Positions 11,640-23,626 of a stretch of 64,000 nucleotides of DNA are shown piece after piece. The position numbers and the translations under genes are program-made. Every line of letters begins with the position of its first letter. Position 1 is the first letter of the stretch. The stretch lies in contig OY744461.1 of assembly GCA_963556145.1 (NCBI GenBank), forward strand, positions 9,372,891-9,436,890, given 5' to 3'. Source of the stretch: Hygrocybe punicea (lineage: Eukaryota > Basidiomycota > Agaricomycetes > Agaricales > Hygrophoraceae). Under the pieces are notes generated by a model. That model made no database searches, was not told where the DNA came from, and was given only the letters and a program-made list of their open reading frames with translations.

Positions 11640-11985
11640 GAGGGACATCGTCGTCACTGGAATACCCGTGGTCGTTGTATGAATCTTGAGATCTTCTTCG
11701 TCCATGAAGTCCTTACTTTTGTGTTGCTTGGTCTGATCGGGATGAAATGAATGTAGCAGGAACCCATCCTGTCTGCAATGTTAACAGCATTTACATGATA
11801 GAGAGTGAGTGATGGTGTTACCTTCTTTTGAGCCAACAGCAGAGAAGCTGCCTGTGAAAACTCCCGTGTAATCTTCTTCGCCCTTTCTCATCTTGTTTCC
11901 ATAGCGGGACGAATTCTCCATTATCCTTTGATTTCTCGACTGGAGGCAAAGGCGTCCCAATCTCAAGGATAAAAAGCTTGAATTC
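11640..11985 (-). pseudogene. GPATCH1-like N-terminal fragment, inverted
   Basis: On the minus strand this reads IGTPLPPVEKSKDNGEFVPLWKQ, DEKGRRRLHGSF, then in a shifted frame SAVGSKEG. After an intron it continues VPATFISSRSDQ and KDFMDEEDL. These are the successive conserved blocks of the N-terminal domain (DUF1604) of GPATCH1-type splicing proteins. At least one frameshift lies at HGSF/TGSF. It stands head-to-head with the G-patch fragment on the plus strand that begins near 12116, the reverse of the normal order on one strand. So this part of the gene was inverted after or during decay. Confidence 0.7.
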
Positions 11986-12115
11986 TCGGGCAACTAGTGG
12001 TTTTACAAGGTATCTATCGTCCTATTCCCTAATGGCTGTTTTGCTGATGTGGGCCATATTACCTGGATATATCCATGCCATGCCCTAAAGTGCCGCACTA
12101 CGATCACCCATCGTC

Positions 12116-13640
12116 GAGTGAGGTCTCGATGTCGAGGCAAGAAGAACCCGCCAGGCACGCCGAAATAAAGGAGGGGACAAACTTTGGTGGACACAACAGA
12201 GGAGATGGACTTTCTGGCAGGAACGCATGGGCGAAGCAGTGCTGAGGAGGCCGAACGAGAGTATGTAGCGATCTCTGCGTATAGCGGTCACTAATGCGCC
12301 TCTCAATAGTTCCATTGCTTCGGTACTTGGAAGCCGCGATGCTCCCACCACCCAAGGACTCCGTTGGAGCACTCATACTGATGAAAATGGGATGGCGGCT
12401 AGGCCAAGGCATTGGCCCGCGCATAACGTGGCCCGTCAGCGAAAACTTCAAGACCTGCAAGCTTCACTTGGGCCGAATGTTACCGCCGACGACATTCCTG
12501 AGGACGAAGAAGCCAGTAAACACACCTATGCCCCTCGAGATACCCCTGTTCTGCGTGTGGAGCGAAAAGACAATTCCCATGGACTAGGTCTCCCAGGATG
12601 GGCTTGAACGAAAGTCTCAGAGTCGACGGGAGTAAGAATAATTCTGGGCCCAAGTTGGCATGTACGTGTGTGTAATCCGACTATGCAATATTTATATCGG
12701 ATCATTTCATGGTCTTGGCACATTGAACGACACCGAAGATGACGACGTGGATGTCTATGAAGGAAATCTCAATCACGGGCGGACACGTTTGGCTTACGAT
12801 GCCCTCCGTCGTGAAGACAATGAAAAGACCATCCCGGGTAGATCTATCCGAAGTAACAACAAACCAGAAACCGTGAGCAGGCCGCGTTTCCATTTGTTCA
12901 AGAAGGACTCAGAAATTTACTTCTTGAAGAGCACAGCAATGCTCGTCTGTGCGTTCCATGACAGAACACCAGTTCTCGCAGGACCTATACTTTCTGATCA
13001 ACCAGTAGCTGAAGATCGATGGTTGGTAACGTGTTGATTGATTATCTCCAGAATAATAGATTGATTTCACTCTGCTCACAGGTATCCTCTCAGATATCCC
13101 CTAGGGATGGAAGCCGAATCCAAATTGTGTTTGGGAGAGCGACAAGGAGAACGTTGGAACCAAAACATCTTCCTCCGAGCCTCTGTCGCACGCGAAATGG
13201 AAGTTAGGCAAATTGGCCGATGAGGTATGAATTCATGTATATTCAGCGGGCTGCTTTTATTCCTGACACGAGAATCTATGTAGCGGGGTTCGTTACTGGG
13301 CGAAACGCCGCTCCCTGCTGCTCCACGATCAGTATTTGAGTATATGTCACAGAAGGACCACGAGCGTTTGAAGATGATAACTTCTCGAAACCCTGCAACT
13401 GAACATGGGTCCGGGGTACTGAGTCCTGATTCTACACCTGTTCCAATGACAATCCAGGCCACTCTACATGGCTTTCAACTGTTCGTGACCAGCTACAATG
13501 CGTACCTGCAGTCGCAAGCGTTCCCCGGATCCACATCTCTCTCGCCAATGTCACATTAGAATATGGACGAGTTCAACAAGGAGCTCGCGAGTTACCTAAA
13601 GGCAGCACGTCAAACGAGTGCCTTTGGTATCATATTCTGC
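12116..13640 (+). pseudogene. GPATCH1-like G-patch and central region relic
   Basis: The G-patch reads PPPKDSVGALIL, then KMGWRLGQGIGPR (about 12350-12425). A one-base shift follows before RQRKLQDLQASLG, DDIPEDEEASKHTYAPRDTP and ERKDNSHGLG. A second shift leads to MGLNESLRVDG. After introns come FHGLGTLNDTEDDDVDVYEG, GRTRLAYDAL, DQPVAEDRW, a block GWKPNPNCVWESDKEN that is preceded by an in-frame TAG, LSHAKWKLGKLADE, GETPLPAAPRSVFEYMSQKD and FNKELASYLKAAR. All are GPATCH1 family blocks in the right order. GPATCH1 works in pre-mRNA splicing; this copy cannot make it. The 3' end stops abruptly near 13610, where it meets minus-strand MAK11-like sequence. Confidence 0.75.
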
Positions 13641-14480
13641 GACAGGGCTGATTTGGATCATTTGAGGTGCGCTCAAGGGAGGTGGTAATGATGCGAAGTC
13701 ATATACGTGGATTTTACCATCAGGTGAAGCTGTACAGGTGATCGTTGTGAAACTGTGGTCTGAATTAGATTCTGTTGAAGGAGGGAGGGAAATGGAAAGC
13801 GTGTCAAATGCTTTGACGCTGTTACCAAAGATTTTAGTTTTCGTGGATGGTTTGCCAGTGGGCAAGAACGAACTGATTTGAGTGTCCCACGAATTCTGCG
13901 ATTATTGTTGGGACCGTATTGGGATCCTTTGATATGTCATACACGGAGAAACTTTTTGTCTTCGGCGGCGACCAACAGAACCTCTCCTTCGCCGTTGACA
14001 TGCTTGCAAAATTTGACGTCGTGTTGACGAGAAGATTGTGTGAAGGAGGCGCATATCCTGATGAGAGTAATAAGTAGAGAGAATGAGAGAAGAGAGCAGA
14101 AATTGGTACGCACTGTCGAGTAAATATCGGCGGTTGCTTGTGATTGGACAACAAACATGTAACCCGTCTACTGACCAGCGAACAATCTCCTTCTGGATTA
14201 TACATTAAATAAACCGACAAGCAAGAAACGAAGATGGTTACTTTTCCCCAGTTTCATGCTTGCCGACCCTTTCCCTCTCATAAAATCCCACATTCGAAGT
14301 GTCTTGTCTTTGCCAACACTGAGCCCAACTTTCCCTGAAGGATGGACGGCGACCGAGTTTACACGTCCTTTGTGCCCCTTCAGTGACCTCAAGACAGCCC
14401 AATCTCGAGCTCTGAATAGACACAGCGTGCCATCCTCTGATGCCAAGAGGAGATGAGACCGTGATAGAAAATGAAGATGA
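13593..14480 (-). pseudogene. MAK11/PAK1IP1-like WD40 fragment
   Basis: Minus strand. LASEDGTLCLFRARDWAVLRS, KGHKGRVNSVAVHPSGKVGL and KDKTLRMWDFMRGKG are the central WD repeats of the MAK11 (PAK1-interacting protein 1) family. In shifted frames follow FVVQSQATADIYST, DVKFCKHVNGEGEVLLVAAEDKK, SVYDISKDPNTVPTIIAEF and VKAFDTLSI..SPDGKIHVYDFASL. Both ends of the protein are missing and three or more frame changes are needed, so this is a relic. MAK11 takes part in 60S ribosome assembly. The left end of the fragment overlaps the last recognisable codons of the GPATCH1-like relic, giving a sharp chimeric junction at about 13605. Confidence 0.7.
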
Positions 14481-14499
14481 GTTATTGCCCGTCATGCAT

Positions 14500-15133
14500 C
14501 ATCATGGTGCAGCCCACTTGAAAACACACAGTCTCGGACATTTCCGAAGCTCTGAGTATATAACTAGAATCACCGTTACATAACACTGCTGACACTGCAC
14601 TATTTTGCATGATGCAAAATGATTGCAAAATGATTGGTAGCTTGTTCAAGTTTTGCAGATGATTTTAAACCATACAAAATCCATTTAAATTTTCACAAAT
14701 AATAACCCATCAAATACTATCCAACCACAGAAATTTGTGGCCATGCCAAAATTAATCAAATTTGAAGGCTTTGTTTTAGGTAAAAATGTAGACTTAGGGT
14801 TGGATGCATCTGCATGACACCAACCTTAATTATGAATGCACTACCTAAATTCAGGAAACACGAAGCAGGGCTTACAGAGGAACAGTGACAGAGCTAGTGG
14901 AAACGATTTACAGACTCTATGTTTGTTCTCTTTTGCCTCCCATGCCCAGGTTACATCCCATCTTCGGTCATGATTCCTCAGTGAAGATTGTCTTCTCTCC
15001 TCAACCAAGCATGTTTATACCAATGACAACGCTGTCTATCATAACTCGCCCTTCATGTTCCCTGTACGTGGCCCTAGAACTGACAAAAAAAAAGTGGTGG
15101 GTGGTGGGCGTGGCAAAGTGACAGAGAGATTGG
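14500..15133. other. AT-rich non-coding stretch
   Basis: It contains short repeated words (GATGCAAAATGATTGCAAAATGATTGG near 14610) and no coding signal. I see no element boundary here. Confidence 0.35.
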
Positions 15134-15631
15134 GTGGTACCAGGCTGTCAATTTTGGTTAGGTCCCAACGAGGTGCTGGGGGTTGAACAATGTCGTGGGT
15201 GGTCTAAACCGGTGGGTGGAAGCAACCAAAAAATGAAAGGTTGGGAAGGCGAAGGGGGAAAAGTGGATCTTTCTGAAATGGACCTGTTGCGCATTGGCTT
15301 ATTACACGGGAACCGTGGGAACAATGCTTGCCTAATTGGGGGGTACGGTCCAGATGCTTACATAAGCTCCCAGAATATCCCTGGATCGTGGGAAATGGTC
15401 CAGTATTGGCCGAGAATGAAGGGGGCGAAGTTCGAACTGCCTATTGGCCCAATAGGCACTTCCTTATACTCACTAGGAAAACTTTCCGTCTTTGACTTCC
15501 ACAGCTCAAGAGAAGAGACCTACCCATCTGCTGCCTGGAAAATCAAGTGTAAGGTGGTTGATCAACCTCATGTACTGCTAAGATCTCAACAGTTGGCTAG
15601 ACTCCGTTCCTTAGCAGCAACTCATGTTTAG
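15134..15631 (+). CDS. Unrecognised 165-codon open frame
   Basis: One uninterrupted frame rich in Gly and Trp near its start and with several Ser/Leu blocks later. I recognise no domain. It sits directly upstream of the large telomere-linked-type relic and may be part of its 5' region or chance. Confidence 0.2.
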   Translation: MVPGCQFWLGPNEVLGVEQCRGWSKPVGGSNQKMKGWEGEGGKVDLSEMDLLRIGLLHGNRGNNACLIGGYGPDAYISSQNIPGSWEMVQYWPRMKGAKFELPIGPIGTSLYSLGKLSVFDFHSSREETYPSAAWKIKCKVVDQPHVLLRSQQLARLRSLAATHV

Positions 15632-16797
15632 ATGAAGATGCCGACTGAACCTGTACGTCGGAAGGGTGGCGGATGAGCTTGCACCTATTGGAGTCAAAAA
15701 AAAAACTGCCCCGGTCACCCGTATGTGCTGCGCTCAATTGAACCATCGCTTTAACTAATATCGTAGAAGATTGCTATCCACCCAATCAAACTTGTATTGC
15801 TGGACTGCTTAATGAAGAGGAGCCTAGTGATGGTGATCAGGAAGAGCATGGCTCCGTCACAAGCACTGAAGACAGGGTGATGGCTCATGGCAGCAACATT
15901 GGAGAAGACACAAATTGCAATGTGCAGGACCCATTATTGTGTCTTCCACCCTCTCTGTTCTCCCTAGACTCTGTTAAGAAGATCCGACGCTTACCCACTT
16001 TAATTCGGTCCATTGGTAACCGAGGCATGTACCAATGGAGCGATAATCGCCATCATTGCAGTCACCACAAGGATATCCACATCCCTGACTCAGCACTTGT
16101 TAACATCAGTTGCTCCGTCCTCTCTTTCTTCGATGGAATGTATTTAAACCCGCTGTTCCACACTATTGTCTGCCCCCAGCATCTAAGCTTCGTACTGCTC
16201 ATAGACATGGAACACCATGTTTATAATGTCCACAAAACTGCATTTAGCCGTAGTGGTTCCAACATCGCTCTGCTTTTGGATCACCTAAGAAAGGCTTTCC
16301 CCGCACCCCCGGCACTCACGAAGCAGGAAATCGTTGCGAAAGCGGAGGGAATCCAACTTTCTGAGTTGATACCAGGCATTCATCCTCCAGATATATGTGT
16401 TCAATGCCCCAAATGCCACCAGTGGATTACCGCGTGAGACAAGAAATCTGGAGTTTTCAGAAATTTCTGAGCGCATTTTGCCAGTACTGCCTGCAAAAAG
16501 TGGCTCACGGATCAGACCTGTGGTTTCGATCTCAAATCCCTTCCCCGTGTCTATGCTAGTCACCTTTTTTCCGATTACAGAAAGCAGGCTTTACGTGTTC
16601 CATTTAGTCTGGATTATCAATCCATTATGTCGACTGTTCTAAAGCCGGCTCCCAAAAGGATAACACAGCAATCCCCCCAATACCTGATGGATTTTGGGTG
16701 GGTTTCCTATGTTGAAGGTCTCCATGCGCACCCTCGGAATCTGATCCAACTCATCACATTACCCTCTGCCCGAATGGTCGAACTGTGGCCGGAGGAT

Positions 16798-17669
16798 TAG
16801 GGATGGACCACGGGTTCGTGACGGGTTGGCATGGCCAACACCGCACCCATACCCGCTGAACCTGCACCCATAACGGGTACAACCCGTACCGTCCGTTCTG
16901 ACCCTTGGTGCCCTGGTTACCCATACCCGTCTGTCCAAACCCGTGGTCCCCCGGTTTTTTCGGAGCCAGGGTGTGCCCAAAGTCATCGCAAACACCCAGC
17001 ACACATCAATTGATGTGGCTGGTTTGTTTTGCGATGGCTCTGCCGCCCTCGGCCTCTCGACGCACCTGCCAACTTCCACCGTCGTCGCTGGAACGGCTTG
17101 GCCACTGGGCCAGAGCCAACATCAACGACGTTGGTGTTGGGTCGTCGTATCGTCGTGTTAACAGCGTCGTCGTCGTCACGTCGTGTCGCCATCGTCGCCA
17201 TGTCGTGCCGCCGCCGTTTAGCAATGAAACTAAATAAAAATAATAAAGTAGCAAGCATTAGCACGAGCCAGTTTAATGAGATGATGATAATTGACATACC
17301 TGACAGCCAGAGGGTGGGCACACCACCTCACTGGCTGTTTTCCCGGCCATGCATAAACTCGTTGTGGTCGTTGTCGTTGTAGTCGTTGTTGTAGTCATCG
17401 TTGTTGCTGTTGTTTTGTGTTCATAGTTGTTATTGTTGTTGTCATCACGGTTGTTGTTGTTGTCGTCACGGTCATTGTTGTAGTCATCATGGTCGTTGTT
17501 GTAGTCGTTGTTGTAGTCGTCGTCGTGTGTTGACATACCCGTGAAAACCGCGACACCGCGGGTATGGGTGACGGTATGGTCACGGGTGATGAAACCAAAC
17601 ACCCTACCCGTACCCGCGCAACCCGTTTTGGTAATACCGCGGGTTGACCCAAACCCGTGGTCAACCCTA
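16798..17669. mobile_element. Non-autonomous hAT element (872 bp) with perfect 8-bp target duplication
   Basis: The ends are TAGGGATGGACCACGGGTT on the left and, reverse-complemented, TAGGGTTGACCACGGGTTT on the right. The flanks are cggaggat at 16790-16797 and the same cggaggat at 17670-17677, the 8-bp duplication expected of hAT elements. The termini are nearly those of the full-length element at 18676-22194, so this is probably a dependent member of the same family. The interior has repeated ACCCGTACC/GGGTACGGG words near both ends and a GTTGTTGTC microsatellite. No transposase is present. Confidence 0.85.
17361..17530. repeat. Trinucleotide (GTT/GTC) microsatellite
   Basis: An imperfect run of GTTGTTGTC and GTCGTTGTTGTA units inside the 872-bp hAT element. 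Long open frames seen here on both strands (Thr-rich or Asn/Asp-rich) are by-products of the repeat. Confidence 0.8.
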
Positions 17670-18675
17670 CGGAGGATTCCGAGGGTTATTCCATTGAGCA
17701 GGGCCTCATCATAGTATATAACTTCATGAGGATATATTTGGAGGATGCCAATTCCAGAGTCAACTGCTGCCACAAATCTGTTTGGGTTGCCCTAGTTGAA
17801 GGGTGCACAATGTTTTATGAACATACATTCTTTACTGATTTTGCCTTAGCTCTGGTGCAGGGTTTTGCCACTTTACAAAGCGTACATTTGACAACTACAG
17901 GCACCTGGGGATGAGAGTGTTCTCGATGGTCATCCGTTTTATGCTTTGGCACAAACATGGCCACATCGAACATTTGGGGGATTTCTGGCCCAAGGTGACA
18001 CAAATCCAGCTCAATCTCTTCACCGAACTCTACACCCTGTTGTTGCAAGGGGCAGATGCAGATCTGGCGAGTGTGGCAACAATATGTCACCAGATACTGT
18101 TCTCCATGTTTACAATGTCAATGGATGCATGGAAGAAAGTAGATTCAGCTCTGGAACAATCTTTAAACTTCACCGTGGTTGCACCACAGCCTGGAGAATG
18201 GCTTTCACTGATTTGTCTTGGCCAGAACTTTGCATGCACGCAAAGAACCATATTCTCAACACTTCTCCACACTGCTTGGCATAATGGGATTGTGACCAAC
18301 TTCACGCTGGAAAACCATCAGCAGTTTCCAGGCCATGTCCACTAAGACTTTTCCTGTGATCTTGAAGACGATGATGACATAGAAAATGAAATTGCTCAAC
18401 AGGAGACCCAAGGCATTGAAGACGACATTACATTTGATAAATTCAGCCCCGCTGATATGGAAAGCAGCAGTTGGGGTCTCAATCTTTTTGATGTTGCTGG
18501 AGTGGAAGAACATGCCACCTGAGTCGGTGATTCTTTCAAAGAAACAGGTGATATGGGTATGGATATTATCGAGGATCATAATGAACATGATGACCTATTG
18601 AAGTGGGTACTACCTCTTTCGACTTTACTCTGAACTCACCCCTGCCATGATAGGTTACTCCGTGGATATCAAAAA

Positions 18676-21600
18676 TAGGGATGACCACGGGTTCTTGATG
18701 GGTCTCGCTTACTAAAACCTTACCTGCACCCGCTAAAACCGTACCCCTTAAGGGTTTACATATACACGACCCTTAATATACACAGTTAATCAGAAAACCG
18801 CGGTAGCAATAGAAACCGTGGGTCATTGTGCCATATTAGTACATACAAGGAGGTCACAGGCACCTCCGATTCGAGACGGCTATCATACACGATTTGAGAC
18901 GGTTATCACACTTCAACAGACGGCATATTCTTCAACTTCCTTTTCTTTGTCTCCGCCGACACTGCTCTCAAGACATCCTCCATCAAAATGAGGTCATGAC
19001 GAGACCACAAACCAAGGCCAAGACAGGCGCGAATCGTTGACGGCACCATGCGGTTGCAGCTGAAAGAGAGCAGGTGATGGCCTTGCGAGAAGACGCGTTC
19101 CACTGCCGTCGACGTAGCTTACATATTACAATATTAGTACTTGCTGTATCAGCCAAAAAATATACATACCAGGCATACTGAGATAGTCCAAGGCCATCCT
19201 CGATAAGGCCGGATAGATATGCGTGTGATCTGCCCACCATTTCAACGGGTCTTTGACATTCTCAACGGGTGTGTGCAAGTACTCGTCCAGGTCATGGGTC
19301 CGAGACAGCACAACCTTGCTGCCGACGGAGATGTTTGCGAAGTCGGTGTCACTGTCACTTCCCTGAGAATCAATACCGTTAGTAAATTACACCACGATTA
19401 CAATAGATCGGTACCTGTTCCTTGCGCGCTGTGCCAACCTTGTCCTCTGTAGTCTGATATGTGGCCAGGAACTCGTCGCACACCAACTTATCTGCTTGCT
19501 TGATCCAAGAAATCTCCCACTCGTTTTGTCGGAAATACTCCAACTTGAGGCCTGGATGTAGCACTGCAAAATATCAGGATATCCAATCAATGCATCAGTA
19601 GTTAAGACAATATACCCATAGCGATACGGTAGATTGTCGTTGCGTCTGTTAGTGAATAGTATTGGTCCATCTTCTTGCATGCTAAAACGAGTGCCGCCAT
19701 GATAGCTGGGTGGAGAGTCTGCTTTGTCTTCTGTTTGAGAGGCGCGGTGATCTTGTCCATGGCAGGGATCACTGAAGCAATTGAAGCAGAGTTACTAGAA
19801 AAAAAAACCGTGGCTTTCTTGTATTGCTGTGAGGTGTCAGTGTATGAATGTCAGAGACCTGGAATGGTATTTACCTCGAGAACACCCACAAGATCTTCGA
19901 TGATCTGCCAGTCCTCCGAATCCAACTCGAACCGCCGCAACTTCAAGTTCTTGTCGGCGGTGACCTGGTCAATTGCCTTGCGGTATATCAGCGCAAAGGC
20001 CATCATGTCATGGGTCAAGTTCCACCGAGTGACAACATCGCGAGGAATCAGCCATGCCTTGAGGTCAAGTGTTTGGCAGGTACGGTGCCATGCTGGAAGG
20101 GTGATGGTTGTGGAATGGATGATTGCGAAAGCCAACTTGCGGAGCTAGGTTGGCGGAAGGAGAGAGTGTTGCGATAAGAGACAAGAACATGAGCTTTGTA
20201 TGGCAAGTGGAATGTTACAAGCCAAAGCGTCAAACCTTGGTAACTGTTTCGTGCACTCCTGCCATCTTTGCCAACAGATCCTCACGATCAACCTCATCAA
20301 GCTTATCAATCTCATCATCCGAATCCTCTACGTCTTCTTCAATACCATTCGCATCTTCATCATCATCATCATCGTTGATCTCATCGTCATCATCTAGATC
20401 GACTTCCTCAAGCGAAGGCATCTCATCGTCATCTTCAGACCCTTTCGAAAACGCCAGATTGAAAGGCTTAAGGAGCGTCTTGGCCGAGAGTTGAAGGGTG
20501 TGGTTGAAGCAGCGAACGTGATGTTCTTCATCAAACGAGTTGTCAAGCAAAGCTAGCTCACGAATTTGTTTATCATTTGAAGATGCGTTGTCGGCTATGA
20601 CGCCGAGCAGCTGAATGATAAATGTTAGTATTTTGTACAAGGTCTACATTGTACAAGATGCAAGACATAATACCAGACCTTGTTCTGTAGCTCAAACTCC
20701 TCAAGCATCACCTCGAAAGCACGAGCGAGTGCGATGCCGGTATGAGATTCCGGGATCTCTTTGATATTGAGTAAAAAGCCCAGCATCTGGCCCTCGTGCT
20801 GTAGGTGAACCGTCCAAGCTACAAAGGCCCAATGGTTCGGCAACGTCCAAGCGTCAGTGGCAATGTGAACACGGCCGCAGTAGTCCTAAAAAATGTGTCA
20901 GAAAGGGAATACTCAAGCTAAGGTGCTCACCATAAGTAGTGCAATAATCCTGATGCGAGAACGTCTATACGATGAGGTAATATCCCGCACGATGGTTGTG
21001 TGCCCGGGAAGGCTGATATGTGGTCGTCCGGCAGTGAGCAATTCCCGCAGTTCTTGATCATTTATGATACTGATCGGGCGACTGTTCTCCGTCACCCACC
21101 TGACTACATGGGCACTGCACAGGTGTTAGTTAATGAACAAGAAGAAATCAGGGTGCCTACCGAACTTCCGCATTTGTATGGGCGCGATGTGAGTATTGTT
21201 GAGCGATCTGGCCTTGCCGAGTGAACGCAGAAAAGATCGAGCCGCTCACAGCAGAGACGGCCCCCGGACTACCTATGGCGACCTTCATGGCATCTTCGCC
21301 ATGGCACTTGATGGCATGTGCCTTGAGATTGGCGGTGGAGGCCCGATCTTTGGAGTCTTGATACCTCTTGACTCCACCACCGGCTGAAGTCTTGCACTGA
21401 CGAGTGGCGCATTGGAAGAAATGGCAGAGGCGGCCGTTGTGGAACTGGATGAGCACGGTGGGCTTGAAAAATGTATAGATCGGGGAACGCCAACCCCTCT
21501 GAAGTTTGTCTGCAATATAACTACAATTAGGGGTGCAAAATAATCCAGAAACCTTGAATATACCGAGTTGCTTCTGGGGATCACCTACATCTGAGTCGGA

Positions 21601-22194
21601 CTCGGTACTGGCCTCGGACTGCTCTGGATCCACATCAGTGTCGCCGGCAATAGAACTCACCCTGGATGTGGCAACCAAGGGCGCAACCAAGGGCGCAACC
21701 GAGGGTGCAGCAGAGGGTGCAGCAGACGAAGCGACGGAGTGAGTGGTCGACGTAGCGAGAGTGGCAGATCTCTTACTAGATGTCCCCTTGTTGTGTGAAG
21801 AGGTTACTGGGGCAGTCTTGTGCTTCATCGATTTAGCTTTGGTGGGCATCAAAGGAATGGGAATAGACGTACAAATGCGAGAGGGACCACCTTTTATACC
21901 TCCAAGCGGCAGTCTGGAGCAGTGGATCCTAACGCACAGACAATAGAGGGGGGCCAGGCAGATCTGTCAAAGTTTCAGTCAGCCTACATCACTGTGCATG
22001 AACAATAGCAAGATACCTGCTGTTCACATACCTTCTGACTTGTAGACGTAACCGTGACAAAACCCGAGCAACCTGTGGCACCGTGATGATGGGTGACGGT
22101 TTGGGAGAGGGTTGGTAATCGCATAACCCTACCCGTACCCGAGGCACCCTTATTGGGAAACCCGCGGTTGACCCTGAACCCGTGGTCATCCCTA
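18676..22194 (-). mobile_element. Full-length hAT transposon (3519 bp) with perfect 8-bp target duplication
   Basis: The termini are perfect inverted copies of TAGGGATGACCACGGGTTC, flanked by atcaaaaa at 18668-18675 and 22195-22202. Subterminal ACCCGTACC/GGGTACGGGT words recur near both ends and may bind transposase. The interior carries a spliced hAT transposase on the minus strand. It is inserted in the large telomere-linked-type gene: deleting the element and one target copy gives an unbroken frame across the site (YQK followed by WTTPKL). Perfect termini and duplication indicate a recent insertion. Confidence 0.92.
18906..21852 (-). CDS. hAT transposase (BED zinc finger plus RNase H-like core plus hATC)
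   Basis: Multi-exon minus-strand gene starting at about 21852 and ending at 18906. After a Ser/Ala-rich leader comes a BED finger (CATRQC ... HAIKCH). Then VTENSRPISIINDQEL and the catalytic core follow: IATDAWTLPNHWAF (first Asp), a second Asp in GVIADNASSND, and the Cys-His block HHVRCFNHTLQLSAK. An acidic loop precedes LRKLAFAIIHS and DVVTRWNLTHDMM. The C-terminal dimerisation domain reads WWADHTHIYPALSRMALDYLS and, after the last intron, TSTAVERVFSQGHHLLS. All junctions I checked have GT..AG ends and keep frame. hAT transposases cut and paste DNA through a DDE active site. This copy looks complete and could supply activity to the 872-bp element with the same ends. Confidence 0.85.
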
Positions 22195-22982
22195 ATCAAA
22201 AATGGACTACTCCAAAGCTGGACATCATTTCAAGTGTGATGAGCCGACTGGTCACGGCTTGGGTGGTCGTAAAACCAATTGCAAAAGAGATGCTGTCCCC
22301 GAGCTCCTGCACCTGGGATTCAAGTGGGCAATCATTTGTGTTAACATGAGGTCACATACGTGGTCGAGTCATTACTCTGGAGTTGATCCAAAAGCAAGTG
22401 GCGATGGAAGCCCAGGAACTCACGAAATCTTTGGCTCACCTGCTGCCATATGTGGATTTCTCGACTTTCTCCCTGTCTCAGGTGATAGACAATCCCATCA
22501 CACCAGTTTCACTCTTTGATCTCCCTGAAAACAAAGCACTATTTGCGCCTTATATTGCTCAAGTCTGGATCCATCTTGGTCGAGATAAGCCAACATCGTC
22601 TCATACTAAAGCAACGACTCCGATATTTACTTCAACTGGATCCCTGAACCGCAAGAAAGCCGAGAAATGGCTTTCCCAGCCAGCTCTCATTCTGCGTTTG
22701 ATTCTTGCGCATTTTTACCGGACCTGTGGTATTGCTCCACGAGCTTGGCAAACAGTGAATTTGCTATATCGAGTGGTGGGCCAGTACCTGCGGAACTTGA
22801 AAATAATTCGAAATGGGACTGTATTCATCAGCAATCCAAAAGCAATCCAAAAGGACCGTCTGGTGTATGATGCATTTTGGGCCCTGCCACCACACCTTGG
22901 CATCGTTTTCATTTTTTATCTTGGTGTCATTAGACCAGTCGAGATCGAACTCTTGAGGCTCCTTCATCGACCAAGACAGGAC

Positions 22983-23626
22983 TAGGGCAGGTCAAGGGTA
23001 TACAATACCCCCAGGGGTTAAGAGTACGGGTACCACGGGTTAAGGGTACGAGTCCAGCCTCAGAATACCCGCAGTACCCACACGGGTATGGGCTGTATTC
23101 TTTTTGGGAGAAGAAACATCAAAAACTCAATTTTTGGGGTATTTTTCGCTATTTATGAGGGATATAATGAGAATCATTGCTTGTAAAAATATGTAAAAAT
23201 GCTCTCAACACTCCCCACAGTATTCTAAACATTGTGTTCCTTTACACTAAAGGGATCCGACCAGTATTCCGTCCACAATAATCATCAAAACCACCAAAAA
23301 CAGGCAAAAATGGGGTATTTTGCATGTTTTTGAGGGATATAATGAGAATCATTGCTTGTAAAAATATGTAAAAATGCTCTCAACACTCTCCACACTATTC
23401 CGAACATTGTGAACCTCTACACTAAAGGGATCCGGCCAGTATTCCGTCCACAATAACCATAAAAACCACCAAAAACAGGTAAAAATGGAGTATTTTGCAT
23501 GTTTCTTCCTGTACCCCTGCAAAACCCGTGCCATACCCATACTTTTGGCCTCAGGTACGTACCCGTGACGGGTACGGGTCCGAGTACAGCCCCAGAGCAC
23601 TGCGGGTGTACCCCTGACTGGCCCTA
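22983..23626. mobile_element. Non-autonomous hAT-type element (644 bp) with perfect 8-bp target duplication
   Basis: Flanks are gacaggac at 22975-22982 and again at 23627-23634. The ends are TAGGGCAGGTCAAGGGTA and, reverse-complemented, TAGGGCCAGTCAGGGGTA. They differ from the TAGGGATGACCACGGG family, so this is a second family. Deleting the element plus one target copy restores the frame RPRQD-HKHYIFIHNCK of the host gene. The interior is two tandem copies of a 175-bp unit and has no gene. Confidence 0.9.
23157..23500. repeat. Two tandem copies of a 175-bp unit
   Basis: GAGGGATATAATGAGAATC begins copies at 23157 and 23332. Both continue through CATTGCTTGTAAAAATATG, CTCTCAACACTC, GGGATCCG and CCAGTATTCCGTCCACAATAA with only scattered differences. 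The copies make up most of the 644-bp hAT element. Confidence 0.85.

Noticed and set aside
12085..12460. Minus-strand frames over the G-patch region
   Set aside because: Shadow of the GPATCH1-like plus-strand sequence; no family features in those frames.
17273..17773. Thr-rich and Asn/Asp-rich minus-strand frames
   Set aside because: Explained by the GTT/GTC microsatellite in the 872-bp hAT element.
20200..20494. Ser- and Ile-rich plus-strand frames
   Set aside because: Antisense of the acidic loop in the hAT transposase.
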